DNA of 36,618 nucleotides from PVC group bacterium (GTDB lineage Bacteria > Verrucomicrobiota > Verrucomicrobiia > Chthoniobacterales > SZAS-18), in contig CAHJWO010000006.1 of NCBI GenBank assembly GCA_903642295.1, forward strand, positions 1 to 36,618, written 5' to 3'. Under the pieces are notes generated by a model that saw only the letters and a program-made list of their open reading frames with translations, was not told the origin of the DNA and did not search any database. Shown piece by piece: positions 17,903-25,039 of this stretch; the first letter of the stretch is position 1; every line of letters begins with the position of its first letter. The position numbers and the translations under genes were made by a program.

Positions 17903-19216
17903 CTACGGGGCGGTGGGGGAGGTCTGGAGTTGGGCCGAGAGCACGAAGCCCGTCGGATCGGTGACGAATCCGTTGAGACGACCGGTGAGGCGGTGCTCCG
18001 AGAGCCGCAGCCACACAGCGTCGGGTTGGGTGTAGTGGCGCTGGAGGTTGAGCAGAGCGACCGGGATGGCTTCGCTGTACACTCCCTCCTTGCCGGTGGC
18101 GCTCACAAAGCTCAGGCGCAGGTCGCCTTTGGGCAGCGGCCCGGCGTGATCCGGCGAGCGTGCGGGCTCACTGGTTTCGGGGGAGGCCCCCAGATCCAGC
18201 GGCAGTTCCTGAGAGAGCCGGGCCGAGTAGGTGAACGTTTCACCCGGCGTGGCAGGCAGCCGGATCTCCAGGCCCACCGTCTGCGGCTCCGCTGCGGCCC
18301 CGGCGGGCGGGGGCAGGAAGCGCACTTCCGCTGGCACCACGCTGCCACGGTGGTTGATCTGGCCGCGGTAAAGCGTGCCGGGCAGGACGGACTGGACCAG
18401 ATCCGCCACGTAGCGGGCGTCCAGGTCGGCCTTCTTCGCCCGGGCCTGCGCGATATAATCTTTGGCTGCCTGCTGGAAGGCGGCGGCCTCGGCACTGCCG
18501 AGCACCACGTTGGGGCTGGCAAAACTGGAACGCGGAACACCGGCTTCGGGAATGTTCAGGTCCACGGGGGCAAAGCGCCAGTGGTTCACCTGCCACTCGG
18601 CGGAGAGCTGGCCGTAGATGGGCGGCATGGATTGATTGGCCTTGTGCAGGAGAGCGAGGACCGGCGCTTCGGCAGGAGGAGCGGCTGGGATCGGCAGGTC
18701 AAAGGCCGGGTAGAGCCGGGCGTAGGGAGAACGCTCGTAGGCCGCCTGCCAGCGTGACCAGTTTGCCAGTTCTTCCCCTGCTGCCTGGACGGCGCGGGCT
18801 GGCTCTCCCGGGGCAAGGCCGAAGAGGTCCTCGGTCGGGGTGAAAGCGAAGCGGACGTTGCAAAGCCAGGCCCGCTGGGACGGGGATGTGTTCGGCAAGA
18901 TGACCGGTGCGTCCATCTTCACGTCCGTGACCTGAGCGAAGGGGGGCGAAGCAGAGCGCAGAAAAGCCGCGACATCAATCAAGCGAGGCTTGTCGCTGGA
19001 AGTAGCCTCCGCACCAGCAGACTGGGTTTGCGGAGAGCCGGACGTTTGGTCGCTCTCAGAAGTCAGCTTTGGTTTACAGGCGGTTAATGCCAGGATTGGA
19101 AGCAGCACAGACAGTAGCCAGGGCCGTGAACCCAGTCGATCCGTGATGCTGAGTTTCGTCAAAGCAAAACGGCCCTGACACTTTTTCATCCAAACGCGAC
19201 TATCGTTTGAGAACAT
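17903..19216 (-). CDS. Predicted lipoprotein, unknown function
   Basis: A 437-residue protein from ATG 19216, which has ggaag nine bases upstream; ATG 19189 and 19225 are alternatives. Its lipobox 'LLPILALTAC' predicts an outer-membrane or periplasmic lipoprotein. A Ser/Thr/Glu-rich linker follows, then a long globular region. Recognisable features are a segment resembling 'DARYVADLVQSVLPGTLYRGQINHRG' and a C-terminal strand-rich domain with Pro-rich linkers. I cannot name a family. It lies 83 bases upstream of the PEP-CTERM gene in the same direction, so the two may be cotranscribed; no functional link is evident. Confidence 0.75.
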   Translation of the reverse strand: MFSNDSRVWMKKCQGRFALTKLSITDRLGSRPWLLSVLLPILALTACKPKLTSESDQTSGSPQTQSAGAEATSSDKPRLIDVAAFLRSASPPFAQVTDVKMDAPVILPNTSPSQRAWLCNVRFAFTPTEDLFGLAPGEPARAVQAAGEELANWSRWQAAYERSPYARLYPAFDLPIPAAPPAEAPVLALLHKANQSMPPIYGQLSAEWQVNHWRFAPVDLNIPEAGVPRSSFASPNVVLGSAEAAAFQQAAKDYIAQARAKKADLDARYVADLVQSVLPGTLYRGQINHRGSVVPAEVRFLPPPAGAAAEPQTVGLEIRLPATPGETFTYSARLSQELPLDLGASPETSEPARSPDHAGPLPKGDLRLSFVSATGKEGVYSEAIPVALLNLQRHYTQPDAVWLRLSEHRLTGRLNGFVTDPTGFVLSAQLQTSPTAP

Positions 19217-19261
19217 GGTCTGCATCTTCCGAAAGAAAGGTTGGTAAATCAATCGTTTTTA

Positions 19262-19282
19262 GACTGTCTGATTAAGATAGTC
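19262..19282. promoter_or_regulatory. Candidate operator between lipoprotein and XRE genes
   Basis: Inverted repeat GACTGTCT-gatta-AGATAGTC, one mismatch between arms, placed 28 bases before the start of the XRE gene at 19311 and upstream of the divergent lipoprotein gene. Its size and location fit a self-regulatory operator of an XRE protein. No binding data can be inferred from sequence. Confidence 0.4.
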
Positions 19283-19310
19283 CGAAAACAGCAGGCAGCA
19301 TGGGATTGCC

Positions 19311-19616
19311 ATGCCGCCCGCTGCTTCTCCTGATCCCCAGCGCCGTTCCCAGCGCACCGGGCATAAAACCATCTACACCCCGCCTTATGAACTGGTTGTT
19401 GCCCAACTCAAAAAGGCGCGTCTAGCGGCGGGTCTCAGCCAAGAGGATTTGGCGGATAGGCTGGGCCGCACGCAACTGTGGGTCAGCCGTACCGAACGCG
19501 GGGAGCGGCGGGCCGACCTCATCGAGTGGTTAGAATACATACTTGGCTGCGGCGCGGACGTTCACGAACTCATTCGGGAGGTGAGCAAAGAAGTGCATCT
19601 ACCTCGCAGGCGGTGA
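19311..19616 (+). CDS. XRE-family transcriptional regulator
   Basis: A 101-residue protein with a canonical XRE/Cro HTH at residues about 28-82: 'VAQLKKARLAAGLSQEDLADRLGRTQLWVSRTERGERR'. The first ~25 residues are a basic, disordered tail. It is followed by a convergent gene whose stop is 43 bases downstream. A related but distinct XRE protein is encoded at 20967 on the other side of that gene. It probably regulates itself through the inverted repeat at 19262-19282, and perhaps the neighbouring lipoprotein gene. Confidence 0.85.
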   Translation: MPPAASPDPQRRSQRTGHKTIYTPPYELVVAQLKKARLAAGLSQEDLADRLGRTQLWVSRTERGERRADLIEWLEYILGCGADVHELIREVSKEVHLPRRR

Positions 19617-19658
19617 AGCGTCGATAGATTCTGCTGCCCACGCACAGCATCGCCAAAG

Positions 19659-20921
19659 TTACCAGCCAAGTTCCGGCTGCCGCCAAGGATGGCGGTCCTG
19701 CACCCGCCGGGCCAAGGCTTCGTACTCTGCGAACAACGGGTGATCCAGGTCGGAGAGTCGGTGCTCCACGCGCAGGCGCAGTGCCCCCGCGTAGGTAGGG
19801 TGCAACACGGCTGCCTCATGGAAGAAGTCGGCCAAATCGTCGAACACACAAACCTCCCGGGACCGCACCACTCGCCAGCCTTCCGGGTGGAGGCACGCCG
19901 TCTTGGACGTGATGGGCATCAAGAGTTCCTCGAAGTGCGCCTGCGCCGGGGAGCACGACGGGGGCTCGGTGTCGGTGCTGGCCGCTGCTGGACCAAAGCG
20001 GGTGAAGTGGAGGTCCACCAGTCCCTCATCCACGCGGAACCACCGCGGCTCCGTGCGTCGCCGCTGCCAACCGCGCAGATCCACCCAGAGCAGACGCTCC
20101 TCGTACTCCAGGGCCAAGGCGAGCGCCCGGGTCATCTTGTCCACGACCTGCTCTTCCAGTTCCGCGTACTCGCGCTCTCGCCGGACGCGCTGGCGCTCGC
20201 GCAGCCCAGGCCCGCGGTCCCTGCCAGTCAGGAGGATGCCGCCATCCACCCCCAAGCCCAGCGCACCTTCTGCCGGATTGATGCCACGTTGCAGGCAGGC
20301 ACCGACCAGCCGCTCTCTGCACAGATCCAGCCACCCTTCCGTGAAGACGAGTGCGCGCTCCAAACACTCCACCGCGTAGAACTCGGTGTAACCCTCGTCC
20401 TTGCGACCAGGATAGCGCCGCCAGCTCTTGCGGGCGAGGAAGTCCGCCGTGCTCCACGGCTTGGCAGCCCCGGGGCCACCCTCGGTGACAGAACCGCCGA
20501 GCGCATCGCGCAGGGCCAGTTCGAGACGGCGTGCCTCCCAGCGGTCTCCGACGCGCAGCACGGCGGAGCGAGGCAGGTCAAACGCGCCCCAAACTTTCTG
20601 GTGCTGTTGGTGGCGGAGCCCCAGGCAGTCAGCAATGCCCAGCTTGAAGAGACCAGCTAAATCTCCCGTGGTGTCCGCACAGACCAGAAAGTAGAGGCAA
20701 GATCCGGCTAGATCGGCTGTAGGACCATCCACCGGATCCACGACTTCGTTTCTCGGTTGGCTGCCAACCATCGACACGGCACCCGTCGCCGTGCCGGTGT
20801 CCTCAAGAGGCGAAGCAGTTTGCTCCGGGGGATGATCGGCAACCTGAGAGGGTGGAAGCGTGACAGCGGCACCAGGATTCGCTAGGTTCTTGTCTTGGTT
20901 CGGTTGATCAAAGTTTTGCAT
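19659..20921 (-). CDS. Unknown protein with possible GIY-YIG-like N-terminal domain
   Basis: A 420-residue protein. After a Pro/Thr-rich leader of ~70 residues comes a segment that resembles a degenerate GIY-YIG or T5orf172 nuclease fold: 'CLYFLVCADTTGDLAGLFKLGIAD' then 'GLRHQQHQ' and 'DRWEARRLELALRDAL', matching the YxY...KxG, Arg and Glu pattern. The remaining ~270 residues are charged, with 'LRERQRVRREREYAELEEQVVDKMTRAL' likely helical and a C-terminal part I do not recognise. It is divergent from an XRE gene with only 45 bases between and shares its two operators. The arrangement resembles a regulated toxin or plasmid/island gene. The nuclease call is tentative. Confidence 0.6.
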   Translation of the reverse strand: MQNFDQPNQDKNLANPGAAVTLPPSQVADHPPEQTASPLEDTGTATGAVSMVGSQPRNEVVDPVDGPTADLAGSCLYFLVCADTTGDLAGLFKLGIADCLGLRHQQHQKVWGAFDLPRSAVLRVGDRWEARRLELALRDALGGSVTEGGPGAAKPWSTADFLARKSWRRYPGRKDEGYTEFYAVECLERALVFTEGWLDLCRERLVGACLQRGINPAEGALGLGVDGGILLTGRDRGPGLRERQRVRREREYAELEEQVVDKMTRALALALEYEERLLWVDLRGWQRRRTEPRWFRVDEGLVDLHFTRFGPAAASTDTEPPSCSPAQAHFEELLMPITSKTACLHPEGWRVVRSREVCVFDDLADFFHEAAVLHPTYAGALRLRVEHRLSDLDHPLFAEYEALARRVQDRHPWRQPELGW

Positions 20922-20958
20922 GATTCCTCAATAGAATCATAATTCCACAACAGAATCA
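20921..20958. promoter_or_regulatory. Two abutting 19-bp palindromic operators
   Basis: TGATTC-CTCAATA-GAATCA (20921-20939) is followed immediately by TAATTC-CACAACA-GAATCA (20940-20958). Each is an ATTC-N7-GAAT palindrome, spaced exactly 19 bases apart. They fill the 45-base gap between the divergent starts at 20921 and 20967 and even touch the start codon of the leftward gene. This is the classic layout for an XRE protein repressing both divergent promoters, so the 20967 product is the likely ligand. Confidence 0.75.
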
Positions 20959-20966
20959 AACACAAA

Positions 20967-21254
20967 GTGGGAAAGTCCATCGTCACTCTGCATTCAGAAG
21001 CGTACCGGAAGTTCGCCAAAGAACTGACCGGTCTGCGTGAAAGGGCGGGGCTGACCCAACGAGAACTAGCCCAGCGCACGGGAATGGCACAGAGCCAAGT
21101 GGCCAAGCACGAACTAGGTGCCCGCCGCATGGATGTCATTGAGCTGGGTATCGTTTGTACGGCATGTGGGGAGCCCATCGAGGAATTTGTGCGCCGTTTG
21201 CACGACGACACGCCGCAGCTTCCCAAGCGATCATCCCGCCTCGATCAAACGTGA
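20967..21254 (+). CDS. XRE-family transcriptional regulator
   Basis: A 95-residue HTH protein starting with GTG at 20967. The XRE domain covers residues about 13-75: 'RKFAKELTGLRERAGLTQRELAQRTGMAQSQVAKHELGARRMDVIEL'. The short C-terminus contains one of two Cys (VCTACGEP) and a charged tail. It sits directly beside the tandem operators at 20921-20958 and is divergent from the possible GIY-YIG-like gene, so it probably autorepresses and controls that gene. Similar but not identical to the XRE protein at 19311. Confidence 0.85.
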   Translation: MGKSIVTLHSEAYRKFAKELTGLRERAGLTQRELAQRTGMAQSQVAKHELGARRMDVIELGIVCTACGEPIEEFVRRLHDDTPQLPKRSSRLDQT

Positions 21255-21329
21255 CGCAGTGTTCCGGGAGTGCCCGCACCCTGGCCAAGTACCAGCCGAA
21301 ACAGATGTGCTTAGAGCCAAACTGGGCGG

Positions 21330-21542
21330 GTGAGCCGCAAAGTGTATCCGACCGGCGTGGGTGACGAGAAGTGGGAGTTCGTCACCCCACGCTTGACCTT
21401 GCTGCGGGAAGACGCCGCCCAGCGACTGCATACCTTGCGCGAACTCTTTGAGAGTGGTGCGCTGGATGGTCGAAGCGGGTTGTCCTTGACGGATGCCAAG
21501 TGCTCCCTGGACGAAACTATGCTTTGTGAAGCCGAAGGTTAA
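21330..21542 (+). pseudogene. IS5-family transposase, N-terminal fragment
   Basis: A 70-codon remnant. 'SRKVYPTGVGDEKWEFVTPRLTLLREDAAQRLHTLRELFE' matches the start of IS5-type transposases, where the pattern is YPSDVSDEEWxFVxPYLTLxxEDAPQRxHxLREVFNGLRW. After 'ELFE' the similarity stops and an unrelated tail reads to the stop at 21542. All catalytic parts are missing, so it is a dead fragment left by an old insertion or deletion. Confidence 0.75.
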
Positions 21543-21884
21543 GAAGAGATGATCCAGGATATGTCGAAAGAATAGACTTGGCGACGGCTTCAACCGTCGA
21601 CAAACAAACGTCTTACCTAACGTTGCTGTTTAGCCTGCACGGGCAAATCCTGGAGCTGCGGCACGGCCAATTTGGCCTTGGTTGCCCGACGTTTCCGCCA
21701 CCCAAAAGAAGCTCCCTCCAAGCCGCCGTCAGGCCTTGACTGAGTCAGTGCGGCGTAGTTCACCGTTTACGTATTTACCCACTTAATCTTTGAGGGCAGG
21801 TCTTTGATGTTCAGGCAAAACCAAGACCCACGCCAAATGGCTAGGGATTGCCAGAGCATCTGGCAGTCGGACTGAGTCCTGTGG
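21543..21884. other. 342-base gap downstream of relaxase gene
   Basis: No supported gene. It contains short palindromes, among them ggccaatttggcc (about 21677-21689) and tgactgagtca near 21737, with a related ggactgagtcc near 21869 just after the relaxase stop. The latter pair may belong to termination or to IS/relic sequence. The IS5 fragment lies immediately to the left, so part of this region is probably decayed mobile DNA. Confidence 0.35.
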
Positions 21885-23444
21885 TCAGCGACGTAGGCCA
21901 CCGCGCGTTGGCTGGACGGCCTTGACGGCGGTCCCCTCGCCAGTTTCGTTGGCTGCTTCGTCCGCCTTGCCTGCTGGAGCTTGCGAGGTCCCTGGATTAG
22001 TCTGCACTGCTACCGGCGCAAATTTCTCCGCGCCGGAAATTGCCACGGGCCGGTTGCGCGCCGCACTCATCAGCAGTTCCTTCGAAGGAGGCAACGGCAC
22101 GATGATGATGCCCCGGGCGGCCAAATTGGCGCGGTTGATGCGGTCGGCCTCGATGCGGATGGAATCCTCGTTGATTTGCTGGCGGACCTTGGCCATGCGT
22201 TCGCGGTAATCTTTGAGGTGGATGACCATAGCCCGCCGGATCTCCCTCCAATCGTAGCGACCAGCGGCTTCCGTCATCACGGCTCGAAAAATCACCGTAG
22301 GCGTGTTTTTACCGAGATAGTCGAGGTGTTTTCTCCTGGCGTAGAGAATGAAATCGCGCAGAGCGGGCAAGGGGGCTGCGACCACCACGGTGGGGTTGTT
22401 GGAACCAAGGCGCGACCCGGGCCGGCGCTGCTGGATGGCGGGGTCGCTTTTGTCCATCACCTCCAGGTACGTCCGCATCTCTATGTTGCCGAGTTGACCG
22501 GTCCACCTGACAGCTTCATCGCGCAACAGGGCCGGGTCGTCGGAGGCTTTTGTTTTCGGTTTGCGCAGGTCATCGGCGAGCAGGCGGCGGAACCGGATCG
22601 CACTTCTCTGGGGGTGGATTGGCAGCCCGGAGCGGCCCGTCTGGCTCATCAACCCAGACGCCGGTGCATTTGGGATTGGGAGAATCTGGGCACCGGCGTC
22701 TTCCCCGGCCTTTTGAACCGCGACCGTTGCTTTGCTGAAAACCTTCCGTAGCGGCAACAAACTCCTGAGTTCCGGGAGTCCGTTTGGCCGCATGATGATC
22801 TCTGGTCCCAATCCTATCAGACGGAGTTGTCGGGCAAGTTCATGGCCGTAACGCAGTTCGAGTTTCTGCCGGTAGTGGCCACCAATTTTGATCTGGATGG
22901 CCCGCCAGTCACCCGAATCGTTCTTGCCTACATTCGGAATCACCAGATGGGTGTGGAGGTGAGGGTCGTTTTCGCGGGTGTGGGTGTGGTGAAAGCTAAC
23001 TCCGATCCACTTTTGAATCTTTGGGTGTCCTGCCCGCGTAGGATGGATGATAGTTGTCACTTCCCCGGCAACCTTTTCTATGGCGGCGACGTGGGCGTTG
23101 AGGACAGCGCGGGCAGTGGGATGGTCCGGGCGGAGTAGGGCGGCAATGGAGACCGTCTTTGGAGCGGCAATGGTCAGGTCGTAATAGGCTCTTTTCCGGT
23201 TCACGCTGGGGGCGAGACGAACTTTCTGGGTGGGATGGAGTCCACGTCCAAGGCGGGTGAGGTGTTGGGCGCTGGGAGGATTCGTATCACCGAGGCCCAC
23301 TTCTGTACTTCCTCCACCAAACCACCGGGGACGCAAGGAGACTCCGGGTTTGATCGGACCTTCATCAGAATCGCCGGTCTGGAGGTGGAGACGAAAGTAC
23401 GTCCCGGCTTTGGAGGCTTGGGTACAACGAGTCAGGCGAATCAT
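21885..23444 (-). CDS. MobF (TrwC-like) relaxase
   Basis: A 519-residue conjugative relaxase. The N-terminal ~270 residues match the TrwC domain: 'YYDLTIAAPKTVSIAALL' around residue 90, and the metal-binding triad in 'FHHTHTRENDPHLHTHLV' (about residues 152-169), typical of MobF HUH relaxases. The catalytic Tyr is probably one of the early Tyr residues (Tyr16 or the 87-88 pair). The rest is a charged, Pro/Ala-rich C-terminus without a helicase domain, so it is shorter than TrwC/TraI and resembles relaxases of mobilizable elements. It nicks oriT and pilots the strand into recipients. No type IV secretion genes are visible, so mobilisation would need a helper. The candidate oriT lies just upstream. 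Confidence 0.85.
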   Translation of the reverse strand: MIRLTRCTQASKAGTYFRLHLQTGDSDEGPIKPGVSLRPRWFGGGSTEVGLGDTNPPSAQHLTRLGRGLHPTQKVRLAPSVNRKRAYYDLTIAAPKTVSIAALLRPDHPTARAVLNAHVAAIEKVAGEVTTIIHPTRAGHPKIQKWIGVSFHHTHTRENDPHLHTHLVIPNVGKNDSGDWRAIQIKIGGHYRQKLELRYGHELARQLRLIGLGPEIIMRPNGLPELRSLLPLRKVFSKATVAVQKAGEDAGAQILPIPNAPASGLMSQTGRSGLPIHPQRSAIRFRRLLADDLRKPKTKASDDPALLRDEAVRWTGQLGNIEMRTYLEVMDKSDPAIQQRRPGSRLGSNNPTVVVAAPLPALRDFILYARRKHLDYLGKNTPTVIFRAVMTEAAGRYDWREIRRAMVIHLKDYRERMAKVRQQINEDSIRIEADRINRANLAARGIIIVPLPPSKELLMSAARNRPVAISGAEKFAPVAVQTNPGTSQAPAGKADEAANETGEGTAVKAVQPTRGGLRR

Positions 23445-23514
23445 CGGTAAGTCTCAGGAAAGCAGGGGGCGTGCTTGTGTCCCAGAGCGTCGGTCCGAAA
23501 CGAGCGATTTCTCG

Positions 23515-23613
23515 ATACTTTCTTCTTTGGGCTTGAGCCCACGAAGAAAGTATTAGCGGACCTTACGGAACCCGTGACGATTCTACCCCCAAAAACCCGT
23601 GACGATCTACCGC
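23515..23613. other. Candidate oriT: inverted repeat plus direct repeats
   Basis: Upstream of the relaxase gene lies a near-perfect inverted repeat, arms ATACTTTCTTC..TGGGCT and AGCCCA.GAAGAAAGTAT, spanning 23515-23553. It is followed by two direct copies of cccgtgacgat(t)ctacc starting at 23571 and 23596, 25 bases apart. An inverted repeat beside the nick site and short direct repeats for an accessory protein are the usual components of an oriT. No recognisable nic consensus was identified. The region also separates divergent promoters, so a transcriptional role is possible. Confidence 0.5.
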
Positions 23614-23654
23614 CTTCGTCCCGGTTGGCGCGGCTTTTGCTCGAAAAAAGCGGC

Positions 23655-24398
23655 ATGGCGACCAAGAAAAGCGAGACGAACCCCGGGGATGATCCCGGGC
23701 AGGACGCCCGCTTGTCCCCGAAACTCTCAGCGTATGTAAATATTATTCTTACAAGGCGTTTCGTAGAGGCGCAGAGCTTCCCAAAGCTCATTAAATCCCT
23801 GGCGCAAGACGGAATTGCAACTAGCGGCGGAAGGCTCAAAGAATTTGTCCGCCGAGTGCTCTGCGTCGTTGGTCCAGCACAGGCTGCCCGCATCGGTGCA
23901 AACCAGGGGTTGCTTGTGGTCGTGCGGCGACGGTTGGGACTGCCGCTGGAGCCGCGTGGCCGCAAGATCGCAGCCGTGAGATCACGCAAGCGTTTTGATC
24001 CCCGCAACCGGCGACGGCGGCGGATTCGGATCGGTCCCAACCCTGGCCGTCCCGCCGCGCCGTCGCCTCGCCACCGGGATCCCGTATCAAGTCTCAAGGA
24101 TCAGCCGGTCTCTACAGGTATTGTGCCGGAAGCTTTGCCCGCCGAAGTCTTCGCGTTCGAGAAATTGGGGCGTCTCGAACTGGCCGCGCTCAACCAGGAA
24201 GCTATTCGCAAGATTCGTCTGATCTCTCGCCATGTAGTCACCAACGTTCGAGGCACCTGCTTGAACATCCGAACGCGTGAGGACTATGGTGCCGAGGATC
24301 TTCAGCAGGAATTCGGGCTTACCTACGCCGAGGCTCGCAGCTGTTATCTCACGTTCGATCCTGCCCCGGTATCGAAGACCGGCGGGGTGCGAGGTTGA
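23655..24398 (+). CDS. Unknown basic protein divergent from relaxase
   Basis: A 247-residue protein from ATG 23655. The frame is open to 23475, but that extension would run through the repeat region. The central part is very basic (VVRRRLGLPLEPRGRKIAAVRSRKRF and an RRRRRIRIG run), suggesting nucleic-acid binding. Residues about 20-80 are helical (LSPKLSAYVNIILTRRFVEA, FPKLIKSLAQDGIATSGGRLKEFVRRVL) and may form a HTH or ribbon-helix-helix-like fold. Its place opposite the relaxase and next to the oriT-like repeats suggests a relaxosome accessory or regulator; this is inference and I recognise no family. Confidence 0.6.
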   Translation: MATKKSETNPGDDPGQDARLSPKLSAYVNIILTRRFVEAQSFPKLIKSLAQDGIATSGGRLKEFVRRVLCVVGPAQAARIGANQGLLVVVRRRLGLPLEPRGRKIAAVRSRKRFDPRNRRRRRIRIGPNPGRPAAPSPRHRDPVSSLKDQPVSTGIVPEALPAEVFAFEKLGRLELAALNQEAIRKIRLISRHVVTNVRGTCLNIRTREDYGAEDLQQEFGLTYAEARSCYLTFDPAPVSKTGGVRG

Positions 24399-24434
24399 TG
24401 GATGTTTAGTTTGGTTTCCATCTGCCGGGTCTAA

Positions 24435-25036
24435 ACCCACCGTCTTTAGACGGTCTGCTTTGAGCACGTGGGAGGACGCGTTATGATCGGAGGATAGCTG
24501 AGTATCACCACGGGGGGCACACGCCCTACGGCTGAAGTATCTTCTGGTATGGATCACCAAGGTGCCGTTTTCCGGTGCTCAAGGGCGACGGGGCCTTGCG
24601 CTGTCAAGACTTGATCCGCGAGATTTGCCAGGCGAAGGAGGTCAGGATCGTGCGCGGGGCAGTATCGGCGGATCATCTACATCTGCTGGTCAGTGCGCCA
24701 CCGCAGATCGCACCGAGCAAGCTGGTGCAATACCTCAAAGGCAGGAGTTCGCGCAAGCTCTAGGAGGAGTTCCCGAGCCTGCGCAAACGCTACTGGGGCC
24801 AGCATCTGTGGGCGAGGGGCTACTTTTGCGCCACGGTCGGCGCAGTGGATGAGGACACGATCAAACGTTACATCGAGGAGCAAAAGTGGGACGATGATGG
24901 CGAGGGGCAGTTCCGCATCGTGACGGGGGAACCGAAGACTTGAAGTCGGCTCTTCAGCCGAAGGCTTTCAAGCGGCTTGAGCCGCCAGCGGACTTTCAGT
25001 CCTTCTCAAACCTACCTGCTTTAGCTGGTAGTGGTT
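24435..25036 (+). mobile_element. Decayed IS200/IS605-family element
   Basis: Ends are defined by subterminal hairpins typical of this family: left ACCGTC-ttta-GACGGT (24439-24454), and right CTACCTGC-ttta-GCTGGTAG (25012-25031, one mismatch) leading into gtggttta. Inside the right half are further stems, TCGGCT-cttc-AGCCGA (24946-24961) and GCGGCT-tg-AGCCGC (24972-24985). Only a broken tnpA lies between, and no tnpB. The exact termini are approximate because single-strand transposition leaves no target duplication. An IS701-family element has landed at its right end. Confidence 0.7.
24503..24943 (+). pseudogene. Broken IS200/IS605 TnpA (HUH transposase)
   Basis: Translating piecewise gives a Y1 transposase: 'YHHGGHTPYG' (frame of 24503), then 'LKYLLVWITK' in a shifted frame (from about 24532), then back to the first frame for 'RFPVLKGDGALRCQDLIREI...SADHLHLLVSAPP...LVQYLKGRSSRKL'. 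An in-frame TAG follows at 24761-24763, and readthrough gives 'EEFPSLRKRYWGQHLWARGYF'. The HxH metal motif (HLHLL) and catalytic Tyr (VQYLKG) are still legible. Two compensating frameshifts plus an amber codon make a functional product unlikely. Confidence 0.8.
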
Positions 25037-25039
25037 TAG

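Noticed and set aside
19689-20660. A long rightward ORF opposite the GIY-YIG-like gene
   Set aside because: It is antisense to a better supported protein and arises from GC-skewed codon positions.
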